Shown in pieces: positions 1 through 11,287 of a stretch of 64,000 nucleotides of DNA (position 1 is the first letter of the stretch; each line of letters begins with the position of its first letter). The translations under genes and the position numbers were made by a program. Source of the stretch: Gluconacetobacter aggeris. GTDB lineage: Bacteria; Pseudomonadota; Alphaproteobacteria; Acetobacterales; Acetobacteraceae. Below the pieces are notes generated by a model. It was not told the DNA's origin. It searched no databases and worked only from the letters and a program-made list of their open reading frames with translations. Where the stretch lies: contig NZ_JABEQD010000002.1 of NCBI RefSeq assembly GCF_014174395.1, positions 372,001-436,000 of the forward strand, written 5' to 3'.

Positions 1-1026
1 CTGGTCTCGCTGTTCGATTTCATCGACCTGCTGCGGCGGGTCGCAACGCGTCCCAACGTGCCCACCCGCCTGGTCAGCGAGATCGCGCTCCTGCACATCC
101 CCTATTTCATGATCGAAATCCTGCCCTTCGGCGTGCTGCTGGGCGGGCTGGTCTGCTTCTGGCGTCTCACCCGCTCGTCCGAGCTGATCGTGGCGCGGGC
201 CGCCGGCATTTCGGCATGGCAGTTCCTGACAGGCCCGCTGGCCTGCGCCCTGCTGATCGGCGCGCTGGCCACCGGGGCGCTGTCGCCCCTGTCGTCGCTC
301 ATGTACCGGCGGGCGGAAACGCTGGATCATGTCTATCTGCGCAGCGGCGGCCCGCTGAATCTCGCCGACGGCGCATTGTGGATTCGTCAGGCCGACAACG
401 CCCTGGCCCCCCATGGGGTGGCGATCCTGCATGCCCGTGGCGTGCATCTGCAGGACGGCGTGCTGCGGATCAGCGGCATCAGCCTGTTCCGGCTGGACGA
501 TTCCGACCGTATGATCGTCCGCGTGGAGGCCCCCAGCGGGCATCTGGGCCACAGGGAATGGGTGCTTGACGACACCCGCACCATCCAGCCCGACCGCCTG
601 CCCGTCCAGGTAGGACGCTTCACCCTGCCGACCGACCTCACGCTCGCACGTGTTCAGGAAAGCTTCGCCTCGCCCGATACGCTGTCGGTCTGGGCATTGC
701 CGGGCTTCATCTCGCTTCTCGAGCGTTCGGGCTTCTCGTCCATCCGGCACCGGCTGCATTTCCAGTCGCTGCTCACGTTGCCGATCCTGGCAGGCACCAT
801 GGCGCTGGTCGCGGCCGGGTTTTCGATGCGCCCGACCCGGCGCGGCGGCGTGGCGCGCATGATCGGCGGCGGGGTGGCGGCGGGCTTCGCGCTGTTCACG
901 GTCTCCAAGGTGGCGGCACAATTCGGGGAATCCGGCGCCATGCCCCCGATTCTGGCCGCCTGGGCTCCCACCGGGGCCGGTCTCTGCCTTGCAGTTTCTC
1001 TTCTGCTTCATTTAGAAGATGGATGA
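1..1026 (+). CDS. lptG: LptG, LPS export permease (5' end outside window)
   Basis: Inner-membrane permease of the YjgP/YjgQ family. With LptB and LptF it pulls lipopolysaccharide out of the inner membrane and feeds it to the LptA bridge. The reading frame is open from base 1, so the N-terminus is missing; the first in-window codons read LVSLFDFIDLLRR, a family-typical stretch. Membrane helices sit near the start (ILPFGVLLGGLVCFW) and at the C-terminus, around a periplasmic beta-rich domain. The last codons overlap the lptD start by ATGA, so the two genes are probably translationally coupled. lptF would be expected just upstream, outside the window. Confidence 0.93.
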   Translation: MVSLFDFIDLLRRVATRPNVPTRLVSEIALLHIPYFMIEILPFGVLLGGLVCFWRLTRSSELIVARAAGISAWQFLTGPLACALLIGALATGALSPLSSLMYRRAETLDHVYLRSGGPLNLADGALWIRQADNALAPHGVAILHARGVHLQDGVLRISGISLFRLDDSDRMIVRVEAPSGHLGHREWVLDDTRTIQPDRLPVQVGRFTLPTDLTLARVQESFASPDTLSVWALPGFISLLERSGFSSIRHRLHFQSLLTLPILAGTMALVAAGFSMRPTRRGGVARMIGGGVAAGFALFTVSKVAAQFGESGAMPPILAAWAPTGAGLCLAVSLLLHLEDG

Positions 1027-3374
1027 TGCCCGTTCTCCTGCCTCGTCGCCCATTCCGCCCCGTAGGGGGCCAATCCGCGCAGGCACGCGGCACGCTGCTG
1101 GCTGCCACCATGCTTGGCGGCACGCTGCTGGGGGCCACGATCCAGATCCACCATGCCCATGCGCAGGTCCACCCGCTGCACGTCGACACCGGCACACCGC
1201 TGTCCCAGAACGCCCCGGTGACGTTCCAGGCCGACAAGGTGTCGTACGACAACGCGCAGGGCACCGTCACCTGGTCGGGCAACGTCCAGATCTGGCAGAA
1301 CGACCATGTGCTGCGGGCCGATACGGTCACCTATGACCGCAATACCGGCGTCGCGGCGGCGCGGGGCAATGTCGCGATCGTCGAGGCGGACGGCACCGTG
1401 CTGTTCAGCGACTATGCCGAACTCAGCAACGGCATGCGCGACGGCATCATGACGCGCCTGCACGCGCTGATGGCCGACAACGCCAAGCTTGCCGCCAACG
1501 GCATGCGCCGGACCGGCGGGCGCGTCAACGACATGACCCGCGCCGTCTATACCGCCTGCGAGATCTGCGCCAAACATCCCACCCGCCCGCCATTCTGGCA
1601 GTTGCGGGCCTATGATGCGATCGACGATACCGAGCACAAGCGCATCGAATTCCGTGATGCCTATCTCGACATGTTCGGGATTCCGGTCATGTACCTGCCG
1701 ATCTTCTCGATGTCGGACCCCTCGGTCCGGCGGCAGAGCGGCTTCCTCACCCCCGGCATCACGCCACACGACCGCTATCTGGGCGCCTACGCCACCATTC
1801 CCTATTACTGGGTGATCGACGGCCAGTCCGACCTGACCGTCCAGGGCCTGTTCTCCACCCGTACCGGCCCGCAGCTCAGCAGCCAGTACCGCAACATCTT
1901 CAACTGGGGCACGCTGAACATCCTGGCCGGCCTGGCCTACGACACCCACCGCCAGGGCGCGTATATCAACACCTTCGGCAACACCGTCGGCTCGGCCAAC
2001 GAGCACGGGGTGCAGGGCTACATCTTCGCCCAGGGCAAGGCCTCGCTCTCGCGGGAATGGCGAACGGGGATGAACATCAACCTCGCCACCTCCGCCAACT
2101 ACATGCGCGACTACCGGGTAACCGGCTACGGGCAGGAAATGCTGACGTCGAACGTCTTCCTCGAAGGGTTCGGCACCGGTTCCTATTCGCGCCTCGACGC
2201 CCAGGCCTATCAGGGTCTGAACCAGGGCGTCATCCGCAACAACGACCTGCCCTGGGTTCTGCCGCACTATAATTTCAGCTATTTCGGCCAGCCCGACGCC
2301 TGGGGCGGCCGCCTGGCGCTGGATACCAACGATTTCTACGTCTACCGCAATAACGGCGTGTCGGACCAGCGCGCCCAGCTCTCGGCCAACTGGGACCGAC
2401 CGTTCCACAACCGGCTGGGCCAGCTCTGGACGCTGACCCTGCATCTGGAATCGGCCATCCATCGCGCCACCAGCCTGAACCAGCAACCGCTCTATGCCCC
2501 GACGACGGCCCGCGGCGCGGTGGTCACCGGCCAGGTCCTGCCGACCGTGGCGCTGAAGATGAACTGGCCGTTCCTGCGCACGTTCCAGCATGGCGGCGGC
2601 ACCCAGATCCTGGAGCCCATCGCCCAGATCATCGCGGCCCCCAATACGGGCAACAGCGCGACCCGAAACATGCCCAACGAGGACAGCCTGTCCTACGAGT
2701 TCACCGACTCGACCCTGTTCTCCCTGAACCGCTATCCGGGAACCGACAGGCTGGACGGCGGCCTGCGCGGCAATTTCGGCGTCCATGCCAACTGGACATG
2801 GGACGGACATGAAATCGACACGCTGGTCGGCGAAAGCGTCCAGGAACATATCGACCACAACCGCATCCCCTATTCGGGGCTGAACCATCACCTGTCCGAT
2901 GTGGTGGCCCGGGCGCGCATCGCCCCCAACCGGTTTGTCGACTTCACCGGCCGCACCCGCATCGACCCCTATGCCGGACGCATCGATTTCGGCGACGCGC
3001 TGTTCTCCACCGGGGTCCAGCATTTCCGCGTCACGGGCGGCTATGTCTACGAGCCGGTGACGCCCTATTATTACTACGCCACCAACCTCCAGACCGGCAG
3101 TCCGACCTCCGCCTACTTCGTCCGCACCAACGAACTGACGCTCGGCGCCACGACGAACTGGAGCGGCTACAGCCTTTCCGGCTTCGTCCGGCGCAGCCTG
3201 TCCCGCCAGGAGTTCGTCAGCATGGGCGGCAATGCCGGCTACCAGAATGACTGCTTCGCCTTCAATATCATGTATATCAAGCAATATACGTCCATCGGCG
3301 GCGAACAGCGCAATTCGACCATCATGTTCACCCTGACCTTCAAGACCATCGGGGCCTTTGGTATCCATGGCTGA
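1023..3374 (+). CDS. lptD: LptD, outer-membrane LPS assembly protein
   Basis: 783 residues, the usual size for LptD/OstA. It forms the outer-membrane beta-barrel that, with LptE, inserts LPS into the outer leaflet. A signal-like N-terminus ends near the AHAQ site (about residue 48). An OstA-like domain follows (VTFQADKVSYDNAQGTVTW, which resembles LptA repeats), then a long barrel region with alternating aromatic residues. The start overlaps the lptG stop by four bases. The order lptG-lptD-surA-rsmA is a common proteobacterial arrangement of outer-membrane biogenesis genes. Confidence 0.95.
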   Translation: MMPVLLPRRPFRPVGGQSAQARGTLLAATMLGGTLLGATIQIHHAHAQVHPLHVDTGTPLSQNAPVTFQADKVSYDNAQGTVTWSGNVQIWQNDHVLRADTVTYDRNTGVAAARGNVAIVEADGTVLFSDYAELSNGMRDGIMTRLHALMADNAKLAANGMRRTGGRVNDMTRAVYTACEICAKHPTRPPFWQLRAYDAIDDTEHKRIEFRDAYLDMFGIPVMYLPIFSMSDPSVRRQSGFLTPGITPHDRYLGAYATIPYYWVIDGQSDLTVQGLFSTRTGPQLSSQYRNIFNWGTLNILAGLAYDTHRQGAYINTFGNTVGSANEHGVQGYIFAQGKASLSREWRTGMNINLATSANYMRDYRVTGYGQEMLTSNVFLEGFGTGSYSRLDAQAYQGLNQGVIRNNDLPWVLPHYNFSYFGQPDAWGGRLALDTNDFYVYRNNGVSDQRAQLSANWDRPFHNRLGQLWTLTLHLESAIHRATSLNQQPLYAPTTARGAVVTGQVLPTVALKMNWPFLRTFQHGGGTQILEPIAQIIAAPNTGNSATRNMPNEDSLSYEFTDSTLFSLNRYPGTDRLDGGLRGNFGVHANWTWDGHEIDTLVGESVQEHIDHNRIPYSGLNHHLSDVVARARIAPNRFVDFTGRTRIDPYAGRIDFGDALFSTGVQHFRVTGGYVYEPVTPYYYYATNLQTGSPTSAYFVRTNELTLGATTNWSGYSLSGFVRRSLSRQEFVSMGGNAGYQNDCFAFNIMYIKQYTSIGGEQRNSTIMFTLTFKTIGAFGIHG

Positions 3375-3402
3375 CCCGACGACGCGCGAGAGACCGAACA
3401 GA

Positions 3403-4764
3403 ATGCGACGCCGCCTTTCCCCGACCGGATTTCCATCGACCCTCCTGGCCCGTATCGCGGCCGCGGGGCTGGCCGCCTGGACGGCAGGCGCGATCGTGCC
3501 GGCGGATGCCGCGCATGCGCTGGCACCGAAACCGGCCGCCGAGGCCTCGGACGGCTCGATCCCCCAGGATTCGATCGTCGCCGTCATCAACGGCACGGTG
3601 CTGACGCGGCGTGACGTGGACAATCGCGGCCGCCTGTTCGCCCTGTCCGCCGGCCTGAACCTGACCGACGACCTGATGGCCCGCCTGCGCCCGCAGATCG
3701 TCCGCCAGTTGATCGACGAGCGCCTGCGCCAGCAGGAAATGCTCTCGCGCCACATCAACGTGCCGCCCGAGCAGATCGCCGCCTCGATCGCCGATATCGA
3801 GCGCCGCAACAACATGCCCCACAATGCCCTGCGCGACCATCTGGCCGCCGACGGCATTTCCCTGACCACCATGATCGACCAGATCCGGGTGCAGTTGGGC
3901 TGGACCCAGGTCCTGCGCGAGGAAATGGGTTCGCGCGGCCGCACCACCGCCGCCGAGATCGCCCAGCGCGAGGAAGCGCTGCGTCACGAAGACGGCAAGT
4001 CGCAATATCTGATGAGCGAGATCTTCATCCCGGTCGATGACGCCCGTCATTCCGAGGACGAGCTCAAATTCACCCAGACGATCATCCAGGAACTGCGCAA
4101 CGGCGCGCCCTTCCCCATCGTCGCCGCCCAGTTCTCGCAGAGCCAGACGGCGCTGGAAGGCGGCATGATGGGCTGGGTGCAGGAAGACAGCCTGGACCCG
4201 GAAGTGGTCGCCGTCGCACGCGCCATGCCGGAAGGCGCCATCTCGAACCCGATCCGCGTCGCCGGCGGCTATGTCATCGCCACGCTGAACGGCCGCCGAG
4301 TCATCGGCCACCAGATGGGCACCCTGCTGACGCTGCGTCAGGCCTACCTGCCCTTTACCACGCCGCTCAATCCCCAGGCCCCGTCGGAGCAGCAGCGCGC
4401 GATGCTGCAGCAGGCCCAGCAGCTTGCCGCCAGCGCACATTCCTGCGCCGATCTCGAGGCGGCGAACCACCGGTACGGCGACAAGCGCCCCGCCAACCCC
4501 GGCGAGCTGCAACTGGAGCGCATCAATCCGCAGATGCAGCAGATCCTGGCCAACCTGCCCCCCGGCCAGGCCAGCCATCCCCTGGTCTCGGGCGACGGCA
4601 TCGCCGTGCTGATGGTCTGCGCGCGCCAGCAGAAGAATTTCGCCCAGCAGACCCCCAGCGAAATCGCGGACCAGTTGATGAACGAGCGGGTGGAACAGAC
4701 ATCGCGGCAGTTGAACCGCGACCTGCGCCGCCGCGCGGTCATCGACATCCGGTCGAAAGGGTGA
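3403..4764 (+). CDS. surA: SurA-like periplasmic peptidyl-prolyl isomerase
   Basis: Periplasmic chaperone/isomerase for outer-membrane proteins, probably including LptD. A SurA N-terminal segment (SIVAVINGTVLTRRDVDNR) is followed by one parvulin-like rotamase domain (SQYLMSEIFIPVD through GGMMGWVQEDSLDPE and GYVIATLNGRR). The start at 3403 (MRRRLSPTG) gives a clean signal peptide with a positive n-region and an ADAAHA-like cleavage site, for a 453-residue product. ATG 3367 and TTG 3358 are in frame upstream but would put a charged tail before the signal peptide. The upstream starts overlap or adjoin the lptD end. Confidence 0.88.
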   Translation: MRRRLSPTGFPSTLLARIAAAGLAAWTAGAIVPADAAHALAPKPAAEASDGSIPQDSIVAVINGTVLTRRDVDNRGRLFALSAGLNLTDDLMARLRPQIVRQLIDERLRQQEMLSRHINVPPEQIAASIADIERRNNMPHNALRDHLAADGISLTTMIDQIRVQLGWTQVLREEMGSRGRTTAAEIAQREEALRHEDGKSQYLMSEIFIPVDDARHSEDELKFTQTIIQELRNGAPFPIVAAQFSQSQTALEGGMMGWVQEDSLDPEVVAVARAMPEGAISNPIRVAGGYVIATLNGRRVIGHQMGTLLTLRQAYLPFTTPLNPQAPSEQQRAMLQQAQQLAASAHSCADLEAANHRYGDKRPANPGELQLERINPQMQQILANLPPGQASHPLVSGDGIAVLMVCARQQKNFAQQTPSEIADQLMNERVEQTSRQLNRDLRRRAVIDIRSKG

Positions 4765-5621
4765 CCAGCACCGACGACCCGGCCATGCCCGTCCCCGATC
4801 CGGCCCGGGAGCCGCTGCGCGACGTCATCGCCCGCCACGGGCTGGACGCCCGCAAGGCGCTGGGCCAGCACTTCCTGCTCGATCCCGGCATTACCGCGCG
4901 GATCGCCGCCCTGGCCGGCGACCTGACCGGCCGGCACGTGGTCGAGGTCGGCCCCGGCCCCGGCGGCCTGACCCGCTCCCTGCTGGCCACTCCGGCCGCA
5001 AGCGTGACGGCGGTGGAAATCGATCGTCGGGCCGTCGCCGTCATCGAGGAACTGGCCGCCCATTTCCCCGGCCGGTTACGGCTGGTGGAAGCCGACGCGA
5101 CGACCCGCGACTTGACGGAACTCTGCCCCGCACCGCGCCAGATCATCGCCAACCTGCCCTATAATGTCGGCACCCCGCTTTTGATCGGCTGGCTGCGCCA
5201 GGCCGCATCGTGGGAACGGCTGACCCTGATGTTCCAGATGGAAGTGGCCGAGCGGATCTGCGCCGCCCCCGACACCAGCCATTATGGCCGCCTGGCGGTA
5301 CTGGCCCAATGGACCAGCACCGCCAGCATGGTCATGCGCATCCCCCCCGGCGCCTTCTCCCCACCACCCAAGGTTCATTCGGCCGTCGTCAGCCTGACCC
5401 CGCACGACATCCAGCCCGAGCCCGCCCTGTTCCGGGCCATGGAACAGGTCACGGCCGCAGCCTTCGGCCAGCGGCGCAAGATGCTGCGCGGCTCCCTGCG
5501 CGGGATCGGCGGCGAAACCCTGCTGGACAAGGCCGGCATCAGCGGCGAACGGCGGGCGGAAACCCTGTCGATCGCCGAATTCGACCGGCTGGCACGCTGC
5601 CACGCCACCCGCACCGCCTGA
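4761..5621 (+). CDS. rsmA: RsmA (KsgA), 16S rRNA dimethyltransferase
   Basis: 286-residue SAM-dependent enzyme that dimethylates two adjacent adenines in the 3' terminal helix of 16S rRNA. Visible motifs are the family N-terminus KALGQHFLLD (about residues 33-42), SAM-binding motif I VVEVGPGPGGL (about 60-70), and the adenine-binding NLPYNV motif (about 130). GTG start at 4761 overlaps the surA stop (GTGA), as expected for the surA-(pdxA)-ksgA arrangement; pdxA is absent here. Confidence 0.95.
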   Translation: MTSTDDPAMPVPDPAREPLRDVIARHGLDARKALGQHFLLDPGITARIAALAGDLTGRHVVEVGPGPGGLTRSLLATPAASVTAVEIDRRAVAVIEELAAHFPGRLRLVEADATTRDLTELCPAPRQIIANLPYNVGTPLLIGWLRQAASWERLTLMFQMEVAERICAAPDTSHYGRLAVLAQWTSTASMVMRIPPGAFSPPPKVHSAVVSLTPHDIQPEPALFRAMEQVTAAAFGQRRKMLRGSLRGIGGETLLDKAGISGERRAETLSIAEFDRLARCHATRTA

Positions 5622-5638
5622 CGAGCCGGAACGGGCCC

Positions 5639-6901
5639 CTACCCCGATGTCCGAGCCTTGCGGGCACGCCCCCGGCGGCCCGGCGGGGCGGCAGCTTCCC
5701 GCTCGGCCTCGACCATGTAATCGCGGGTCAACGGCACCGCATCGATCGCGCGGGTAATCTGCAACTGGAAATTCAGATGGCCTTGGACGCGGAACGACAG
5801 CTCCGCCCCGGCCAGATAGAATTCGAACATCCGGCAGAACCGTTCGTCATACAGCGCGGCCACGCGGTCGCGGTTGGCGGCGAAACGCTCCCGCCAGTGG
5901 GCGATGGTCTGCGCGTAATGCAGGCGCAGGATTTCGCAATCCGTCACCCATAGCCCCGCCGTCTCGATCGCGGCAAAGGTCTCGCTCAGCGCCGGCGAAT
6001 AGCCGCCGGGAAAGATGTAGCGGTCGATCCACGGATTGGTCGATCCCGGCCCGTCATTGCGCCCGATGGAATGCAGCAGCATCACCCCGTCCGGCGCCAG
6101 GATCGTCCGCACCAGGTCGAAAAACTGTCGGTAATGACCAACCCCGACATGCTCGAACATGCCGACCGACACGATGCGGTCGAAGCGTCGCGTCACGTCC
6201 CGATAATCCACCAGTTCGAACCGGACCCGGTCCGCCAGCCCTTCTTCCATGGCCCGGCGGCGCGACACGGCAAGCTGCTCTTCCGACAGGGTAATGCCCG
6301 TGACCCGCGCGCCATACTCCCGCGCCAGCGTCAGCGCCATGCCGCCCCAGCCACTGCCGATATCCAGCACCTCCAGGTCCGGCCGGTCCAGGCGCAGCTT
6401 GGCTGCGATATGCCGCTTCTTGGCCACCTGCGCTTCTTCCAGCGTCTCGTCCCCCCGCGGGAAATAGGCGCAGGAATATTGCCTGTCGCTATCCAGGAAC
6501 AGGTCGTACAACGCCCCGTTCAGGTCGTAATGATGCGCGACGTTCCGCCGCGACCGCCATGCCGGGTTGAACTGGGTCCAGGTCCGCTTGCCATAGCGAA
6601 TCACCGCCGCCACGGCTTCGCCGATATGGCCGGCGTTCATGCTGTTGGTCATCAGCAGATCCAGCAGGTCGTACAGCGTGCAGCCCACCGGCTCGACCAG
6701 CCCGTCCATATAGGCTTCGCCAAAGGCCAGTCCGGGATTGGCGATCAGCCGCCGCTCCACCGAAGGCGCGAGAATCCGCATGGCCGCGACCGGACCTGGC
6801 GTCCCGACATAGGTCCGCCGCGACCCGTCCGAAAAGACGATATCCAGCCGTCCCTGCGTGATGAAGCTGCGAAAGATCCGGTCGATCACGGGCGTCATCA
6901 T
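5639..6901 (-). CDS. cfa: Cyclopropane-fatty-acyl-phospholipid synthase
   Basis: 420-residue SAM-dependent enzyme that adds a methylene bridge to unsaturated acyl chains in membrane phospholipids, a trait linked to acid and ethanol tolerance. The SAM-binding motif VLDIGSGWGGMAL lies near residue 178 and is followed by GITLSEEQ, typical of CFA synthases. MFEHVGVGHYRQFF and LHSIGRNDGP are also family signatures. The ATGATG start is preceded by an AGGGAG-type ribosome site. It is convergent with rsmA, with only 17 bases between the stops. Confidence 0.94.
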   Translation of the reverse strand: MMTPVIDRIFRSFITQGRLDIVFSDGSRRTYVGTPGPVAAMRILAPSVERRLIANPGLAFGEAYMDGLVEPVGCTLYDLLDLLMTNSMNAGHIGEAVAAVIRYGKRTWTQFNPAWRSRRNVAHHYDLNGALYDLFLDSDRQYSCAYFPRGDETLEEAQVAKKRHIAAKLRLDRPDLEVLDIGSGWGGMALTLAREYGARVTGITLSEEQLAVSRRRAMEEGLADRVRFELVDYRDVTRRFDRIVSVGMFEHVGVGHYRQFFDLVRTILAPDGVMLLHSIGRNDGPGSTNPWIDRYIFPGGYSPALSETFAAIETAGLWVTDCEILRLHYAQTIAHWRERFAANRDRVAALYDERFCRMFEFYLAGAELSFRVQGHLNFQLQITRAIDAVPLTRDYMVEAEREAAAPPGRRGRARKARTSG

Positions 6902-6992
6902 TCAGCTCCCTTCCGTCCGCCGGACAGAATGGAGTCTGCGGCGCCATTCGTAAAGAACGGGCGAAGATGCTTTCGGTGCCTTTTCAACGACA

Positions 6993-7026
6993 AAAGGCCC
7001 GGAAGAGCGAACTCTTCCGGGCCTTT
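6993..7026 (-). terminator. Intrinsic terminator of the rpsF-rpsR-rplI operon
   Basis: A perfect 15-bp stem (arms 6993-7007 and 7012-7026, loop of 4) lies 35 bases beyond the rplI stop. On the - strand the stem ends in a short T run, so it is a good Rho-independent terminator for the ribosomal protein operon. Confidence 0.85.
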
Positions 7027-7060
7027 CGCAGCTCTGGCGCGTCTGCGCCGCGCAGGTCGA

Positions 7061-7627
7061 TCAGGCTTCGGCCGGGGCCTCTTCCGTCTCTTCGATCAGC
7101 GCTTCCTCGACGAAACCGGCAGGCTCGTCTTCGACGCCGATGGCCTCGCCGCGTGCCTGGCGCTCGGCTTCCTCTTCCGAACGCGCCACGTTGACCGTGA
7201 CGGGGATCGAGACTTCCGGGTGCAGCGCCACGCGCACGGTGTACAGGCCCAACTGCTTGATCGGGTGCTCCAGGACCACCTGGGTGCGCGCGATCGTCAG
7301 CCCGGCAGCCGTGGTGGCGTCAGCCACGTCACGGGTCGTGACCGAGCCATACAGGCTGCCGCTGTCGCCGGCCTGACGGATCAGGATGACGGACAGGCCA
7401 TGCATGCGCTCGGACAGGCGCTCGGCCTCCTCGCGACGCTTCAGGTTCAGCGCCTCCAGCTGCACGCGCTCGCGCTCGAAGCGCTCGCGGTTCATGCCGT
7501 TGGCACGGATCGCCTTGCCCTGGGGCAGAAGGAAGTTACGGGCATAACCCGGCTTCACCTTCACGATCTCGCCCATCTGCCCCAGATTCTCGACGCGCTG
7601 GAGCAGGATCAGTTCTACTGCGGACAT
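7061..7627 (-). CDS. rplI: 50S ribosomal protein L9
   Basis: L9 binds 23S rRNA and stabilises the L1 stalk base. The N-terminal domain is typical ([19 protein letters not shown], then [16 protein letters not shown]). At 188 residues it is about 40 longer than the common 150. The excess is an acidic C-terminal tail rich in Glu and Ala (about residues 158-188), a feature seen in many alphaproteobacteria. It is the last gene of rpsF-rpsR-rplI, 12 bases after rpsR. Confidence 0.97.
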   Translation of the reverse strand: MSAVELILLQRVENLGQMGEIVKVKPGYARNFLLPQGKAIRANGMNRERFERERVQLEALNLKRREEAERLSERMHGLSVILIRQAGDSGSLYGSVTTRDVADATTAAGLTIARTQVVLEHPIKQLGLYTVRVALHPEVSIPVTVNVARSEEEAERQARGEAIGVEDEPAGFVEEALIEETEEAPAEA

Positions 7628-7639
7628 GATCTGCCTCCC

Positions 7640-7915
7640 TCAACCGACGATGTAGGGCAGCAGGGCCAGGAAGCGGGCCCGCTTGATCGCCTGGGCCAGC
7701 TCGCGCTGCTTCTTCGCCGAAACGGCGGTAATGCGGCTCGGCACGATCTTGCCGCGCTCGGACAGGAAGCGGCTGAGCAGACGCACGTCCTTGTAGTCGA
7801 TCTTCGGCGCGTTGGGGCCGGAGAACGGGCAGGACTTGCGACGGCGATAGAACGGCCGACGGGCGCCCACAGCCGTGCGACGGGCGGCGGGATTGATTTC
7901 GGTGGTGTCGGACAT
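7640..7915 (-). CDS. rpsR: 30S ribosomal protein S18
   Basis: 91-residue S18, which pairs with S6 on the small-subunit platform. Recognised by [19 protein letters not shown] and the basic C-terminal half [19 protein letters not shown]. It starts 6 bases after the rpsF stop, which fits co-translation of the S6-S18 pair. Confidence 0.97.
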   Translation of the reverse strand: MSDTTEINPAARRTAVGARRPFYRRRKSCPFSGPNAPKIDYKDVRLLSRFLSERGKIVPSRITAVSAKKQRELAQAIKRARFLALLPYIVG

Positions 7916-7921
7916 GGATTC

Positions 7922-8392
7922 TTACTCCGCTTCGCCGTCGGTATCGCGCGGCTCGTCATTGCGGGCGCGGAATTCCTCGCGGTCGTCATAGCTGCGACGG
8001 GGACCGCCGCGGCCGCTCTCGAACCGGCCGGCCGGCTTCGGACCACGGAAACCGCGCTCGCGCTCGTCGCCCTTGCGGGACAGGATCACGGACGGCGCCT
8101 CGTCGATCTCTTCGACGCGCAGGGTCAGGACGCGCATCACGTCCTCGTTGAGGCTCAGCTGGCGCTCGATCTCCTTGATCGTCTCCGGCTTCGCATCCAG
8201 ACCCAGGAGCATGTAGTGCCCCTTGCGGTTCTTCTTGATGCGATAAGCCAGGCTGCGCAGGCCCCAATATTCGCGCTTCTTGACGGCGCCGCCGTCAGTC
8301 TCCAGCAGGGTGGCGATTCCGTCGGCGACGGCTTCGACCTGCTGCTGCGACACGTCATTCCGTGCGATGAACACGGTCTCATATAACGGCAT
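7922..8392 (-). CDS. rpsF: 30S ribosomal protein S6
   Basis: First gene of the S6-S18-L9 operon. The N-terminus MPLYETVFIARNDVS and the segment LAYRIKKNRKGHYMLL are diagnostic of S6. The protein has 156 residues, with a charged Arg/Glu/Gly-rich tail after about residue 105 (ERERGFRGPKPAGRF). A GGGAG ribosome site precedes ATG 8392. The 153 bases upstream (8393-8545) should hold the operon promoter; I see no convincing -35/-10 pair there. Confidence 0.96.
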   Translation of the reverse strand: MPLYETVFIARNDVSQQQVEAVADGIATLLETDGGAVKKREYWGLRSLAYRIKKNRKGHYMLLGLDAKPETIKEIERQLSLNEDVMRVLTLRVEEIDEAPSVILSRKGDERERGFRGPKPAGRFESGRGGPRRSYDDREEFRARNDEPRDTDGEAE

Positions 8393-8545
8393 GGGAACTC
8401 CCTTCGGATAAGGTCAACCCGGCCGCCTCGGACACGGTCCGCACGGCGCCCCTCCCGGGGGGCATGGGTATAGCCGGGGCGATGCCGCGCCCGAGCAGGG
8501 AAGGAGGGGTGTGAAGCACAAACCCCACCCGATCACAAGGAAAAA

Positions 8546-9121
8546 CTACACACGCAGCCAGGACGGCACGCTCATCCCCAGCCGGTCGGGAATATCCCAC
8601 ACCTCGCGTACCGTGCGTACCTGGCGGAATCCGGCCTGCAGATAGGTCTCCAGCGCCCTGGGATGATCGGCCGAGCAGGTATTCACCCGCACGCTCTGGG
8701 GCCGCGACGCCCAGGCCGCATCCAGGGCGGCGCGCAGGAAAATCCGCCCGATCCCCAGCCCGATCTGCCCCGGCATCAGGCCGAAATAGGCCAGGTTGAC
8801 CTCGTCGGGCACCTGCCGATCCAGCTCGAAGAACCCGCAGATCTCCTCGCCCCGCCACAGGACATGCACCTCGACGCGCGGATCGCGCAGCAGGGCGGTC
8901 AGCTCCCGCTCGGGCATGACCCGGCGCATCCACCAGCAATAATCCTGCCCCACACCGTCATAGAGAAGCCGGTAGAAGCCGAAGTCCGGCGCCGGCTGAC
9001 GCACGATCCGATACGCATCCGGCAACACGGGCGCGCCGCCCGCAGGCGGCGCGTCCATGCACAGGAACGTCACGTCGACGACGATCCGGGTCGTCGACCC
9101 GGACCCGTTCATCGCATTCAC
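8546..9121 (-). CDS. GNAT-family N-acetyltransferase
   Basis: 191 residues. The acetyl-CoA-binding motif A region is visible as [20 protein letters not shown], followed by [22 protein letters not shown], a typical GNAT beta4-alpha3 / beta5-alpha4 layout. The substrate cannot be told from sequence. It lies between rpoD and the ribosomal operon on the same strand, 11 bases after rpoD, so it may be read through from rpoD. A close match to a characterised GNAT was not recognised. Confidence 0.82.
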   Translation of the reverse strand: MNAMNGSGSTTRIVVDVTFLCMDAPPAGGAPVLPDAYRIVRQPAPDFGFYRLLYDGVGQDYCWWMRRVMPERELTALLRDPRVEVHVLWRGEEICGFFELDRQVPDEVNLAYFGLMPGQIGLGIGRIFLRAALDAAWASRPQSVRVNTCSADHPRALETYLQAGFRQVRTVREVWDIPDRLGMSVPSWLRV

Positions 9122-9132
9122 GACACCCGGCC

Positions 9133-11070
<1,938 letters not shown>

Positions 11071-11287
11071 CGCCTGCCCTATCCCTAAGCGCTAACCCGC
11101 CGCCACGCTTTCGCCGCGCCACGGCATCGCCGGCCCTGCCCCCTATCCGGTCCCACCATAGCGCGTGGGATGCAAACCTCCGGATACGAAACGGCCATTC
11201 TATCGCATCTGACAAATTACAAGTGGTGTGCAGGTGGTCGATTCACCCGCCAAAGTCAAGGCCCGGCATGTTTCAGGCCATGCAACG

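Noticed and set aside
1008..3947. Very long open frame on the - strand opposite lptD and surA
   Set aside because: Arises from GC-rich codons of lptD/surA; the product is Arg/Gly/Ala-rich with no domain, while the + strand genes are clear.
6071..8386. Long + strand open frame opposite cfa and the ribosomal protein genes
   Set aside because: Runs antisense across four certain genes and a terminator; composition is His/Gln/Arg-rich without motifs.
8506..8526. Small hairpin after the GNAT gene as a terminator
   Set aside because: Only a 5-bp outer stem with no T run; too weak to support.
11071..11287. Possible rpoD promoter (ttgact / ttgtaa / tagaat on the - strand)
   Set aside because: Boxes do not have acceptable spacing; no pair stands out.
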